Shown: positions 16,226 through 25,912, counted from the stretch's first letter. The stretch: 64,000 nt of DNA from Ornithinicoccus sp045032955 (GCF_045032955.1 NZ_JBJFZU010000010.1:62001-126000), one strand, 5' to 3'. Numbers and translations: made by a program. The notes: a model not told the origin generated them from the letters alone.

Positions 16226-16864
16226 CTAGTCCTCGGCGCTCGCCGCCCCGACGCCCGGGGGGACGGAGACCAGCCCGGTCCAGGTGACCGTGGTGACCAG
16301 GGACAGGACGCGCTCGCGGGGCAGCCGGTGCTGGTGCTGGTACCAGTAGAGGGCGGAGTTCTGCGCGATCCCGACCATGGTGATGCCCAGCAGGACGCAC
16401 TCGTCCCAGGGAAGCGCCATCTCGGTGGACATCCTCCGCGCCATCGCCTCGCCGCACGCCTGGCGCGTCTCGTCGAGCAGGGTGGCCACCGCCGGTTCGG
16501 AGAGCATGTCGGAGGCGAACAGCAGGGAGAACCCGGAGGCCGGTCGTTCCACGAAGGTGAAGAAGTTCGTGAGGCAGGCGGTCATCCGTGCCTCGTTGTT
16601 CTCGGACGACGCCAGCGCCCGCTCGGTCATCTCGACGACCTCGTCGGCCACCCGACGCGCCACCGCGAGGTACAGGTCGAGCTTGCTCTCGAAGTGCCGG
16701 TACAGCACCGGCTTGCTGACGCCGGCGCGCTCGGCGATGTCGTCCATCGCCGTCGCGTGGTACCCGTCCTCGGAGAACGCCTCGAGCGCGGCGTCCAGCA
16801 CCATGCCGCGACGCTCCTGCCGGCCGGGTCGTGCGCCCGGTGCAGGCGTTGGGGGGATGCTCAC
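16226..16864 (-). CDS. TetR/AcrR family transcriptional regulator
   Basis: A 212-residue regulator. The N-terminal TetR helix-turn-helix is clear: RRGMVLDAALEAFSEDGYHATAMDDIAERAGVSKPVLYRHFESKLDLY. A ligand-binding C-terminal helical domain (FVERPASGFSLLFASDMLSEPAVATLLDETR) follows. The effector and targets are unknown. The GTG at 16864 is preceded by GAGGAGAG at normal distance, so it is preferred over the GTG/ATG options further upstream. It is divergent from adnA with about 83 nt between, and the order TetR-DUF3107 next to adnAB recurs in actinobacteria. Confidence 0.9.
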   Translation of the reverse strand: MSIPPTPAPGARPGRQERRGMVLDAALEAFSEDGYHATAMDDIAERAGVSKPVLYRHFESKLDLYLAVARRVADEVVEMTERALASSENNEARMTACLTNFFTFVERPASGFSLLFASDMLSEPAVATLLDETRQACGEAMARRMSTEMALPWDECVLLGITMVGIAQNSALYWYQHQHRLPRERVLSLVTTVTWTGLVSVPPGVGAASAED

Positions 16865-16947
16865 ACGTCTCTCCTCTGGGTCGGTGCCCATCCTAGGCCG
16901 GGCACCTCGCCCACCGGCCAAGGACGGCACTGTCCGTACCGGGTGAT

Positions 16948-19900
16948 GTGATGGGTGTCATGGCAGGTACCGCGACCACCCCCGCCCCCCACCGGCCGGA
17001 CCCGGCGCACGCGCAGGTCATCGGGCACCGTGGTGGTGTGCTGCTGGTGCTCGGCGGGCCGGGGAGCGGGCGCACCACCGTGCTGACGCAGCACGTCCAG
17101 CACCGGGTGGCGCAGGGCCTCCTGCCGGACGAGTGCCTGGTGATCGCCGCGACCCGGCAGGGCGCCGCCCGGCTCCGGTCGGACATCGGGGCGGGGCTCG
17201 GGGCCACGCACACCGAGCCGTTGGCGCGGACCGCGGCCTCGCTGGCCTTCTCCGTCCTGCGCCTGGCGGCGGCCCGCGCCGGCGAGCCGGTCCCGCGGCT
17301 GATCTCCGGGGCGGAGCAGGACGCGGTGCTGCGCGAGCTGCTGGTCGGGCACCGGGAGAACGGCACCGGACCCGACTGGCCCGAGCACCTGCGGCCCGCG
17401 CTGACCACGACCGGTTTCCGGGGACAGCTGCGCGACCTGCTGATGCGCGCCGTCGAGCACGGGCTGGGGCGGGAGGACCTGGAGCGGCTGGCCGCCGAGC
17501 ACGACCGGCCGGAATGGGCCTGCGCCGGTGAGGTGCTCGAGGAGTACGACCAGGTCACCGCGTTGTCGGACCCGGGAAGCTTCGACCCCGCCTGGATCTG
17601 CACCGCGGCGGCGGACGCCCTCGACCAGGACCACGAGCTCCGTGGCCTGGTGCACCGGAGGGTCCGTCTGGTCGGTGTGGACGACGCGCAGGAGCTGACG
17701 ACCTCCGCGGCCCGCCTGCTGGCAGCGGTGCGCCCGCCCGGGGCAGACGCGCTGCTGGTCGGTGACCCGGACAGCACGGTGCAAGGCTTCCGGGGCGCCG
17801 TCCCCGGTCTGTTCCTGGAGCTGGGGCGCCGCTGGGCCGCCCAGGACGGGACCGGGACCCACCGCATCATCCTGGGGCACCGGCACGGCGTCGGGGCGCA
17901 GGTCGGCGAGGTCGCCGACCGGGTCGCCTCCCGCATCGGGGTGAGCGGGGACGCCGGGCACCGGCGGCCAGAGAGCGTCGACGCCGAGCAGAGGTCCGGC
18001 TCGGCGATGGTGCGCCTCACCCGGAGCCCGGCCCAGGAGGCGGCGCTGGTGGCCCGTTGGCTGCGCCGCGCCCATCTCGTGGACGGGGTGCCGTGGAACC
18101 GGCTCGCGGTCATCGCCCGGAGCGGGGGGCAGCAGGACACCGTCCGCCGGGTGCTCGCATCGGGCGGTGTCCCGGTCCAGGTGGACCGGTCCGGCCTGCC
18201 GCTGGGCGCGGACCCGGCCGTGCTGCCGCTGCTGCTGGCCCTGGACGTCGTCACCCGTCCCGGCGCGGAGCAGGGCTGGGTGGTGAGCGCGGAGGAGGCC
18301 ACCGCCCTGTTGACCGGTCCGTTGGGCGGGCTCGACCCGGTCGGGCTGCGCCGGCTCCGTCGACGGCTCCGGGCCGAGGAGCTGGCGGCCGACGGCCGGC
18401 GGGGGGCCGACGAGCTCCTGGCACACGAGGTCACCGACCCCGGTCTGCGGTCCGGGTCACCCGCGCTGGTCCCGGCGGACAAGGAGGCGGTCGTCCGGGT
18501 CGGGCAGGTGCTCGACGCCGGGTGGCAGGCATACCACCGACCGGGCGAGGGCACCGCCGCCGGTGCCGGTGCGGCGGACGAGGTGCTGTGGGCCCTGTGG
18601 TCGGCCAGCGGGTTGGCGCTGACCTGGGGTGCGCAGGCGGCCGAGGGACGAGCAGTGGGTGCCCGGGCCGACCGTGACCTGGATGCCGTGCTGGTCCTCT
18701 TCGCGGCGGCCGAGAGCTACGTCGAGCGACGCCCCGGCAGTCGGGCGCGTGGCTTCCTGGACGAGGTGCAGAGCGCCGAGGTGGCGGCCGACACGCTGGT
18801 CACGGGTGCCCGGCGGGCCGAGCAGGTGCAGGTGCTGACGCCGCACGCGGCAGCGGGCCGACGCTGGGACCGGGTGGCCGTCATCGGGGTGCAGGACGGC
18901 ATCTGGCCGGACCTGCGGCTGCGCGACACCCTGCTCGGCGCGGAGGCGCTGGTGGCGGCGGTGCACGGGCGTCCGGTCTCCGGCCAGGAGGCGTGGCGGG
19001 CTGCGCTGGCGCAGGTGAGGGCGGACGAGCTGCGCCAGTTCCACGTGGCCGTGACCCGCGCCCGGGAGCAGCTCCTGGTCACCGCCACCTCGAGCACCGA
19101 CGACCAGCCCTCGGGTCTCCTGGACCTGGTGGAGCCGGGTTTCCGGGACCGCCCTCCGGTGGACGTCCCGGCGCCGATGACGTTGCGCGGGTTGGTCGGC
19201 GAGCTGCGGCGCACCGCGGCGCGTGCCCAGCGCGACGGTGACCGGGCCACCAGGGACCAGGCCGTCGACGTGCTGCTCCGCCTGGGGCAGGAGGGGGTCG
19301 CCGGCGCGGACCCGGGCTCGTGGTGGGCGACCCGGGACGTCTCCAGCGAAGGGCAGATCCGTCCGGAGGGTCCCGTGCGCGTCTCGCCGTCCCGACTGCA
19401 GACGTACCTCGACTGCTCGCTCCGCTGGTTCCTCACCTCCCGTGGCGCCGACACCGGAGAGGCGTTCGCCGCGGAGCTCGGCACCCTGGTGCACGACGTC
19501 GTGGCCGCCGCACCGCACGCGTCGGTGGCGCAGCTCGGGGAGGAGCTGGACCGACGCTGGCCCGACCTCGGGCTGCCCGACGGGTGGATCAACGACCGGG
19601 CCCGGGACGACGCCCGCACCATGCTGGAGCGCTACGGCCGGTACGTCGCCGAGGCGGCCGGGCAGGGACGCGACGTGGTCGGCGTGGAGCTGGACCTGGA
19701 CGTGACCCTGCGCCCGGGGGAGGACGAGGTGGGGCGTGAGGTCCGGCTCGTGGGGGCGGTCGACCGGCTGGAGCGGGACGCCGAGGGTCGTGCGGTCGTC
19801 GCCGACCTCAAGACCGGGCGGACTCCGGTGCCGAAGGCGGACGCCGAGCGGCACGCCCAGCTGGGGGCCTACCAGGTCGCCGTCACCGAGGGCGCCTTCG

Positions 19901-20145
19901 CGGAGCAGGTGGGCACCGAGAGCGGCGGGGCGCTGCTGGTGCAGCTGGGCGCGACCGGGGCGATCGAACGGGACCAGCAGGCGCTGGACGGGACGGACGA
20001 CCCGGGCTGGGCGCGGCGGATGGTGCTGGAGGTCGGTGAGGGTATGGCCGGGGCAGGGTTCACGGCCCGGGACCTGGAGCGTCGCTGTCGTCGCTGCCCC
20101 GCCCGTTTCGCCTGCCCGCTCCAGCCGGAGGGGCGGCAGCGATGA
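16948..20145 (+). CDS. adnA: AdnA subunit of AdnAB ATP-dependent helicase-nuclease
   Basis: A 1065-residue UvrD-like protein with a C-terminal RecB-type nuclease. AdnAB resects double-strand breaks in actinobacteria. Motor motifs are degenerate: Walker A is GGPGSGRTT (Lys replaced by Arg42), motif II reads VDDAQE rather than DExxD/E, and motif III GDPDSTVQGFRGA lacks Gln. Motif VI VTRAREQLLVT is retained. The nuclease residues are intact: GTLVHDVV, VDRLERD and VADLKTGRTP. Four cysteines (TYLDCSLRW plus CRRCPARFAC) form a probable Fe-S staple. Starts at 16948 (GTG), 16951 or 16960 (ATG) are possible. It overlaps adnB by 4 nt (ATGA). Confidence 0.92.
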   Translation: MMGVMAGTATTPAPHRPDPAHAQVIGHRGGVLLVLGGPGSGRTTVLTQHVQHRVAQGLLPDECLVIAATRQGAARLRSDIGAGLGATHTEPLARTAASLAFSVLRLAAARAGEPVPRLISGAEQDAVLRELLVGHRENGTGPDWPEHLRPALTTTGFRGQLRDLLMRAVEHGLGREDLERLAAEHDRPEWACAGEVLEEYDQVTALSDPGSFDPAWICTAAADALDQDHELRGLVHRRVRLVGVDDAQELTTSAARLLAAVRPPGADALLVGDPDSTVQGFRGAVPGLFLELGRRWAAQDGTGTHRIILGHRHGVGAQVGEVADRVASRIGVSGDAGHRRPESVDAEQRSGSAMVRLTRSPAQEAALVARWLRRAHLVDGVPWNRLAVIARSGGQQDTVRRVLASGGVPVQVDRSGLPLGADPAVLPLLLALDVVTRPGAEQGWVVSAEEATALLTGPLGGLDPVGLRRLRRRLRAEELAADGRRGADELLAHEVTDPGLRSGSPALVPADKEAVVRVGQVLDAGWQAYHRPGEGTAAGAGAADEVLWALWSASGLALTWGAQAAEGRAVGARADRDLDAVLVLFAAAESYVERRPGSRARGFLDEVQSAEVAADTLVTGARRAEQVQVLTPHAAAGRRWDRVAVIGVQDGIWPDLRLRDTLLGAEALVAAVHGRPVSGQEAWRAALAQVRADELRQFHVAVTRAREQLLVTATSSTDDQPSGLLDLVEPGFRDRPPVDVPAPMTLRGLVGELRRTAARAQRDGDRATRDQAVDVLLRLGQEGVAGADPGSWWATRDVSSEGQIRPEGPVRVSPSRLQTYLDCSLRWFLTSRGADTGEAFAAELGTLVHDVVAAAPHASVAQLGEELDRRWPDLGLPDGWINDRARDDARTMLERYGRYVAEAAGQGRDVVGVELDLDVTLRPGEDEVGREVRLVGAVDRLERDAEGRAVVADLKTGRTPVPKADAERHAQLGAYQVAVTEGAFAEQVGTESGGALLVQLGATGAIERDQQALDGTDDPGWARRMVLEVGEGMAGAGFTARDLERRCRRCPARFACPLQPEGRQR

Positions 20146-23100
20146 GCGGGAGCGACCCCACCCCGGCGGTGCGGTACACGCCGGGCGACCTGGCTGCGGC
20201 GCTCGGCACGCCTCCGCCCACCCCGGAGCAGGAGGCGGTCATCACCGCTGCGCTGCTGCCGACCGCGGTGGTCGCGGGCGCAGGCTCGGGCAAGACCGAG
20301 ACGATGGCGTCCCGGGTGCTGTGGCTGGTGGCGAACGACCTGGTGGCACCCCAGGACGTGCTCGGTCTCACGTTCACCCGCAAGGCCGCGCTCGAGCTCG
20401 CCGGCCGGCTCACGAGCAAGCTGCGTCGGTTGCGTGAGGAAGGGCTCTGGTCGGGCTCGTCCGACCAGATGCCGGAGGGGGCCCACCCCGGTCGGTGGTC
20501 GGGGAGCTCCGACGACTTCGACCTGCCGACGATCTCCACGTACCACGCCTACGCCGGTCGCCTGGTGAGCGAGCACGGCCTGCGGCTGGGGGTCGAGCCG
20601 GACGCGGTGCTGCTCTCCGAGGCCGCCTGCTGGCAGCTCGCCCACGACGTGGTCAGCGGATACCACGGGGACATGGACGGGATGGACAGCGCGCCCAGCA
20701 CCGTCGTGCGCTCGGTGATCGCGCTGTCCGGTGAGCTCGGGGAGCACCTGGTGGCGCCGGAGGAGGCGCATCGGCTGCTGCACCGGCTGGCCGACCGCTG
20801 CGAGGCGCTGCCGCACGAGGGGCGGCCGCTCAAGACGGGCGCGGACCTGGCCGGCACCCTGCGCAAGCAGGCGCTCATGTATCCGCTGGTGGAGGCATAC
20901 CGTGCCGCCAAGGTGGCCCGGGGTGCGCTCGACTTCGGGGACCAGATGGCACTCGCCGCCCGACTGGCACGGGACGTCGACGCGGTCGGCCTGGGGGAGC
21001 GGACCCGGTACCGGGCGGTGCTCCTCGACGAGTTCCAGGACACCTCCGAGGCCCAGATGGTGCTGCTCACCTCGTTGTTCGCCGGAGAGCCCATGCCGGT
21101 GACCGCCGTCGGTGACCCGCACCAGTCCATCTACGGCTGGCGTGGTGCGAGCGCCACGACGCTGACCAGGTTCCCGCGGGACTTCGCCCTGGACGGGCGG
21201 GCCGCCCCCGTCCTGCAGCTGAGCACCTCCTGGCGCAACGACCACGCGGTGCTGGCCGCCTCCAACGCCGTCGCCGAGGAGCTGCGTCGGCTGACGGAGG
21301 TGCCGGTGGCCACCTTGCGACCGGGGCCGGCGGCGGGACCAGGGCTGGTCGAGGTCGCCCGCCTGGTCGACCACGTGGCCGAGGCCGAGCACGTGGCGGA
21401 CTGGGTCGCCGAGCACTGGGGCCGGCCCGGAGCGGGCACCGCGGCCGTCCTGTGCCGGGCGCGGGCCCAGTTCCCGACGGTGGTGGACGCCCTGCGTCGC
21501 CGGGGCCTGCCGGTGGAGGTGGTCGGTCTCGGTGGCCTGCTGGACACCCCCGAGGTGCTGGACCTGGTCGCCCTCCTCTGGCTGGCGCAGGAGCCGACGC
21601 GCGGTGACCAGGTGATGCGGCTGCTCGCGGGCCCGCTCTGCAGGCTCGGTGCCACCGACATCGACGCCCTCTGGTCCCGTGCCAGGGAGCTGGCCCGGGA
21701 TCCGGGGGACGACGTCGCCTCCGAGCGTGAGCACGCCGCCGTCCTGGCCGAGGCGGTGGAGCAGCCACCACCGCAGGGGTGGGTGGGACGCGGGGGGGAG
21801 CACCTGTCGCCGGAGGGCGGCCGGCGGGTGCAGTGGTTGGCGGACGTGCTGCGCAGGGTGCGCGCCCTCACCAGCCTGCCGCTGCCCGACCTCGTCGTCG
21901 AGGCCGAACGGCTGCTCGGGCTGGACCTCGAGGTCGCCTCCGACCCGGACCTGCACCCGAGCTGGGGGAGGGCACCCCTCGACGCGCTGGCCGACGTGGC
22001 CGCCGGGTACCTCGCCGGAGCCGACCGGAGCACCCTGGGCGGCTTCCTGGACTGGTTGGACGCGGCCCGTGAGCACGAGCGGGGCCTGGAGGACGTGGAG
22101 GTCCCCGAGCTGGCCGAGGTGTCGGTCGACGCGGGCGCCGTCCAGGTCCTCACCGTGCACGCCGCCAAGGGGCTGGAGTGGGACCTGGTCGCCGTGCCCG
22201 GCCTGGTCGAGGGCACCTTCCCGGCGGGCCGGACGACACCCACCCACCGGGAGGGGGAGTGGACCGTCAAGGACCGTGCCGAGAAGGGATGGCTGGCCGG
22301 GGTGGGCAGGCTGCCGACGCCGCTGCGCGGTGACCGCGAGGGACGGCCCGACCTGGCGTGGTGGTCGGTCCCGGACACCCGTGCCCTGCGGACGGACCTC
22401 GAGGAGCTGGGCCTGGCCAACGGCAGGTTCTCGGTCCAGGAGGAGCGCAGGCTGGCCTACGTCGCCTTCACCCGGGCTCGGCACCGGGTGCTCCTCACCG
22501 CGCCGGTGTGGTCCACCGGCCGGATGCCACGGGTGACCTCCCGCTTCCTCGAGGAGGTCGGTCGCGGTGACGGGGTGGACGTGCGGACCTGGGCCCCGAT
22601 GCCCGACCCCGACGACGCGGCCCAGATGACCAACCCGCGGCTCAGCGAGCAGCTGAGCGCCCGGTGGCCGGTACCCCAGGACGAGCGTCGGTCAGCGGTG
22701 CGTGACCTCGCCTCGGCACTGCTCGCCGCCCGGGCGACCTCGGAGGAGCCCCCATCGACGACGGCCTCGCCCTGGGCGGAGACGGTGACGGTGCTGCTGG
22801 CCGAGCGAGCCGCGCGTGCCGGGGCGGCGCCCGGCCCGGTGCTGCCGGACCACCTGTCCACCTCGGCCCTGGTCGAGCTCGCCGCCGACCCGCAGGCTTT
22901 CGTCGCGCAGGTGCGTCGCCCGCTGCCGCGGCCACCGGCGCCGCGGACCCGGGTCGGCACCGCGTTCCACGCCTGGGTCGAGCAGCACTACTCCGCGGCC
23001 ACCCTGGTGGACCTCGACACCCTCGAGTCGGCGGACACGGCCACCCAGCTCTCCCAGGACCTGGCGCCGCTGCAGGCACACTTCCTCGCCAGCGAGTGGG

Positions 23101-23435
23101 CAGGACGCACCCCGACGGCGGTGGAGGTCCCCGTCCAGACCTCCGTCGGCGGCCGCACGGTGGCGGGCCGGATCGATGCCGTCTTCGCCGAGCCCGACGG
23201 GGGCGTGACCGTGGTCGACTGGAAGACGGGCTCCCCGGGCAGCCCCGAGCAGCAACGGGCACGGGTGGTGCAGCTGGGGGTCTACCGGCTGGCCTACGCG
23301 CGGCTCATCGGGCTGGACCCGGGCCAGGTGGGTGCGGCCTTCTTCTACGCCGCCACCGGAAGGACGGTGCGTCCCGAGCTGCCCACCGAGGTGGACCTGG
23401 TCTCGCTGCTGGACCGGCTGTCCGGGCCCGGCTGA
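20142..23435 (+). CDS. adnB: AdnB subunit of AdnAB ATP-dependent helicase-nuclease
   Basis: A 1097-residue lead motor and nuclease. The UvrD-type motor is intact: Walker A VAGAGSGKTETMASR, TFTRKAALELAGR, motif II LLDEFQDTSEAQ, motif III GDPHQSIYGWRGAS, VHAAKGLEWDLV and VAFTRARHRVLLT. The C-terminal RecB-like nuclease has GTAFHAWVEQHY, AGRIDAVFAEPDG, VVDWKTGSPG and QLGVYRLAYARL, giving the His-Asp-Asp-Lys and Gln-Tyr set. In mycobacteria AdnB supplies most of the ATPase that drives the heterodimer along DNA. Translationally coupled to adnA by the ATGA overlap; convergent with the next gene at 7 nt. Confidence 0.95.
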   Translation: MSGSDPTPAVRYTPGDLAAALGTPPPTPEQEAVITAALLPTAVVAGAGSGKTETMASRVLWLVANDLVAPQDVLGLTFTRKAALELAGRLTSKLRRLREEGLWSGSSDQMPEGAHPGRWSGSSDDFDLPTISTYHAYAGRLVSEHGLRLGVEPDAVLLSEAACWQLAHDVVSGYHGDMDGMDSAPSTVVRSVIALSGELGEHLVAPEEAHRLLHRLADRCEALPHEGRPLKTGADLAGTLRKQALMYPLVEAYRAAKVARGALDFGDQMALAARLARDVDAVGLGERTRYRAVLLDEFQDTSEAQMVLLTSLFAGEPMPVTAVGDPHQSIYGWRGASATTLTRFPRDFALDGRAAPVLQLSTSWRNDHAVLAASNAVAEELRRLTEVPVATLRPGPAAGPGLVEVARLVDHVAEAEHVADWVAEHWGRPGAGTAAVLCRARAQFPTVVDALRRRGLPVEVVGLGGLLDTPEVLDLVALLWLAQEPTRGDQVMRLLAGPLCRLGATDIDALWSRARELARDPGDDVASEREHAAVLAEAVEQPPPQGWVGRGGEHLSPEGGRRVQWLADVLRRVRALTSLPLPDLVVEAERLLGLDLEVASDPDLHPSWGRAPLDALADVAAGYLAGADRSTLGGFLDWLDAAREHERGLEDVEVPELAEVSVDAGAVQVLTVHAAKGLEWDLVAVPGLVEGTFPAGRTTPTHREGEWTVKDRAEKGWLAGVGRLPTPLRGDREGRPDLAWWSVPDTRALRTDLEELGLANGRFSVQEERRLAYVAFTRARHRVLLTAPVWSTGRMPRVTSRFLEEVGRGDGVDVRTWAPMPDPDDAAQMTNPRLSEQLSARWPVPQDERRSAVRDLASALLAARATSEEPPSTTASPWAETVTVLLAERAARAGAAPGPVLPDHLSTSALVELAADPQAFVAQVRRPLPRPPAPRTRVGTAFHAWVEQHYSAATLVDLDTLESADTATQLSQDLAPLQAHFLASEWAGRTPTAVEVPVQTSVGGRTVAGRIDAVFAEPDGGVTVVDWKTGSPGSPEQQRARVVQLGVYRLAYARLIGLDPGQVGAAFFYAATGRTVRPELPTEVDLVSLLDRLSGPG

Positions 23436-23442
23436 GAGCGGC

Positions 23443-24873
23443 TCAGGAACGGTCCCGGGGCGGCTGCGTCCGCTCGGGATCCTCGGCGGGCATCCCGTAC
23501 AGCTCGTGCAGGCGCTCCTCGTCAGCCATCTCCTCGGACGTGTCGTCCTCCTCGGTCACACTCCCGGGAGCGACCCCCTCAAGACTGTCTTCGTCGCGCA
23601 TACCCTCATCGGGTACGGCGCCGTCGTGCCCGGCCGACCCGACCTCGGTCGAGCGGTCGTCGGTGTCCTCGACGTCCTCGCTGTCCTCGGCGACCGGACG
23701 GGGGACCATCACCTCGGCCGTCGCGTCGGGGTCCACCGCCGGCACGTCGCCACCGTCCATCCTGTCCGTGGCTGTACCGGGGGCATCGTGGTCGGGTGCG
23801 TCGCCGTCGCCGTCGCCGTCGTCCTCAGGCTGGTCCACAGGGGCGTCCCCGGTGAGGACCGGTCGCACCTGCTCGGTCACCGTCCCTGCCGGGGTCGGTG
23901 CGGTCACCCCGGCAGCGCCGCGGGCCGTGGTCGGCACCAGCGAGTCCTCGTCCTCGGTGAGCCTGTCCATCCGCCGGAGCGACTCCACGATGCGACGGGC
24001 GAGGTCCTCCTCGCCCTCACCCACGGCCCGGGCGAGGCCCTGCAGCCGTCGGGTCTCGGAGATGAGCCGGGCGCGGGCGTGCAGGTAGGGATCGGGGCGG
24101 TGGGAGCGGGCGAGGCCGTAGCTGTCCAGCACCGACTCCCAGGCACCGGGGGTGGCCCGCGAGTACAGGTCCGCGAGGTCGGTCGCGGGGTCCGCCACCA
24201 TCGCCTCCTCCCAGTCCGTGACCGCGACGACCCGGCCGCTGCCGGCGTCGTCGTCGGCGAAGGCGACGAGCACGGTGGACCCGCGGAAGGCGCCGTGCAC
24301 CGGCGTGGTCGCGAACTGCCACAACGGCGCCGCCTCGAACGCCTCCTCCCACCGGGCCAGCAGCCGGGTCGGCACCCGGCCTGTCTCGGCGGCCCGGTCG
24401 ATGTCCGCGATCAGCCGCTGCCGGCAACCGGCGGCGTCGAAGGTGGGCACGTCCTGGTTCTCGAACACGGCGGGAGGGATGTTGTGGATCGCGGCGATCG
24501 CCCGCCCCACCGCGTGCGCCAGCCCTGCCCCCTCCGGCAGGTGCGCCAGGTCCAGGGTCATCCCCTCGACGTGCGGGTAGACCGCGGCGCTCCCCTCGGC
24601 GCCGACGGCCGCGTACCCGGCCGGGGCCGGCACCGTGAACGGGAGGTGGCGGGACAGCTGGCGCACCAGCTCGTCGTTGCGCTGCAGCCGGGCCCCGGCC
24701 ACCGCGGTGAGGGGGGCACGCACCAGCCACCGTCGGCCGGTCGCGTCCTCGACCACCGCCTGCTGCAGCTGGGCCTCGGCCTCGTCGATACCCATCCGCG
24801 CCACGGCCACCGGCTTCATCCCGGGGACGGCGGCGCTCGCGAGGGCGGCCAGGGCCAGGTCGCTGCGGTTCAC
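23443..24873 (-). CDS. Phosphotransferase-fold (APH-like) protein with degenerate catalytic loop
   Basis: A 476-residue protein. Residues ~30-300 follow the aminoglycoside/macrolide phosphotransferase fold: LVRAPLTAVAGARLQRNDELVRQL, LAHAVGRAIAAIHNIP, and a DFG-like metal site VTDWEEAMVADPATDLADL with Asp220. The Brenner loop, normally HGDxxxxN, reads HGAFRGSTVLV (193-203). Both the catalytic Asp and the metal-binding Asn are replaced. The last ~170 residues are acidic and disordered (DDGDGDGDAPDHD). It sits between adnB and nudC, and homologues recur there in actinobacteria. The substrate is unknown and it may be non-catalytic. A TACCGT box 7 nt before the GTG suggests a leaderless transcript. 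Confidence 0.75.
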   Translation of the reverse strand: MNRSDLALAALASAAVPGMKPVAVARMGIDEAEAQLQQAVVEDATGRRWLVRAPLTAVAGARLQRNDELVRQLSRHLPFTVPAPAGYAAVGAEGSAAVYPHVEGMTLDLAHLPEGAGLAHAVGRAIAAIHNIPPAVFENQDVPTFDAAGCRQRLIADIDRAAETGRVPTRLLARWEEAFEAAPLWQFATTPVHGAFRGSTVLVAFADDDAGSGRVVAVTDWEEAMVADPATDLADLYSRATPGAWESVLDSYGLARSHRPDPYLHARARLISETRRLQGLARAVGEGEEDLARRIVESLRRMDRLTEDEDSLVPTTARGAAGVTAPTPAGTVTEQVRPVLTGDAPVDQPEDDGDGDGDAPDHDAPGTATDRMDGGDVPAVDPDATAEVMVPRPVAEDSEDVEDTDDRSTEVGSAGHDGAVPDEGMRDEDSLEGVAPGSVTEEDDTSEEMADEERLHELYGMPAEDPERTQPPRDRS

Positions 24874-24964
24874 GCCTCACACGGTATGCCGTGTCGCACG
24901 CCGACGGTGGCAGGCCACCCGGCACGTCCTCACCGTGTCGGGGGCGCCGCCTACAGTGGCGGGC

Positions 24965-25912
24965 GTGACACCTCCGGACGAGACCTACCTCGACCTTGCC
25001 CTCTCCCGTGCGTCCGTCGACCGGTCGGCCGCGGTCAGGGCCGACGACGACGCCGTGCGGGCCGCCCTGGCGGACCGACGCACCCGGGTGGTGGTCCTGC
25101 GGGACGGTGCCACGCCGGTGCGCACCGACGCCGACGGCCTGCACCTGCACCTGCGATCTCCGGTACCGGCCGACGCCGAGGGCGACCCCTGGTTCCTCGG
25201 TGTGCGTGACGGGGCCACCTACCTGGCGGTGCAGGAGCAGGACGCGCTGCCCGAGACCGCCCTGCCCGACGGAGCAGGTGCCGGCTGGGCCCGCCTCCGC
25301 GAGGTCGGGGCCGACCTGGACGACACCGACGCCGGTCTGCTGACCACCGCCACCGCGCTCGCCGAGTGGCACCGTCGCCACGGCCACTGCCCCCGGTGCG
25401 GGCGGGCCACAGAGGTGGTCGAGGCCGGCTGGGTGCGTCGCTGTCCGGAGGACGGCTCCCAGCACCATCCGCGCACCGACCCGGCGGTCATCATGGCCGT
25501 CACCGACCCCGACGACCGTCTGCTGCTGGGCACCGGGCTGCCCTGGCCGCAGGGACGGGTCTCCGTGCTGGCCGGGTTCGTCGAGGCGGGGGAGTCGCTG
25601 GAGGCGGCCGTCATCCGGGAGGTGGCCGAGGAGGTCGGGGTCGCCGTCACCGACCTGCGGTACCGCGGCAACCAGCCCTGGCCGTTCCCGGCCTCGCTGA
25701 TGTTCGCCTTCCGGGCGAGCGCGTCGACGACGCGGCTGGTCCTGCAGGAGAGCGAGCTGCGGCACGCCGACTGGTACACCAGGGACGAGCTGGAGCAGGG
25801 GGTCGCCGAGGGGAGGCTCACCCTCCCGTCGCGGGTGTCGATCGCGCGCCGGCTCATCGAGGAGTGGTTCGGTGGCCCGCTGCCGGGGGACGGCCAGGTG
25901 GCCCCCCGGTGA
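24965..25912 (+). CDS. nudC: NADH pyrophosphatase / RNA de-NADding enzyme NudC
   Basis: A 315-residue Nudix hydrolase cleaving NADH and NAD-capped RNA. A variable N-terminal domain leads to a zinc ribbon (CPRCGRATEVVEAGWVRRCPEDG, then QHHPRTDPAVIMAV). The Nudix box GFVEAGESLEAAVIREVAEEVGV (about 215-237) follows with the NudC signature YRGNQPWPFPASLMFAF. The GTG at 24965 is preceded by TACAGT with 7 nt between, consistent with a leaderless transcript; the longer frame upstream is not conserved. The stop overlaps the uvrD2 start by 4 nt (GTGA). Confidence 0.94.
   Translation: MTPPDETYLDLALSRASVDRSAAVRADDDAVRAALADRRTRVVVLRDGATPVRTDADGLHLHLRSPVPADAEGDPWFLGVRDGATYLAVQEQDALPETALPDGAGAGWARLREVGADLDDTDAGLLTTATALAEWHRRHGHCPRCGRATEVVEAGWVRRCPEDGSQHHPRTDPAVIMAVTDPDDRLLLGTGLPWPQGRVSVLAGFVEAGESLEAAVIREVAEEVGVAVTDLRYRGNQPWPFPASLMFAFRASASTTRLVLQESELRHADWYTRDELEQGVAEGRLTLPSRVSIARRLIEEWFGGPLPGDGQVAPR

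Noticed and set aside
19869..22484. 871-codon minus-strand ORF opposite adnA/adnB
   Set aside because: Low-complexity Gly/Arg/His-rich translation, no domain, and fully antisense to two genes with unmistakable helicase and nuclease motifs. Long antisense frames are expected at this GC content.
23760..23840. GAC/GTC-rich run in the APH-like gene as a repeat element
   Set aside because: It is simple coding for an Asp/Gly-rich disordered tail, not a mobile or structured repeat.
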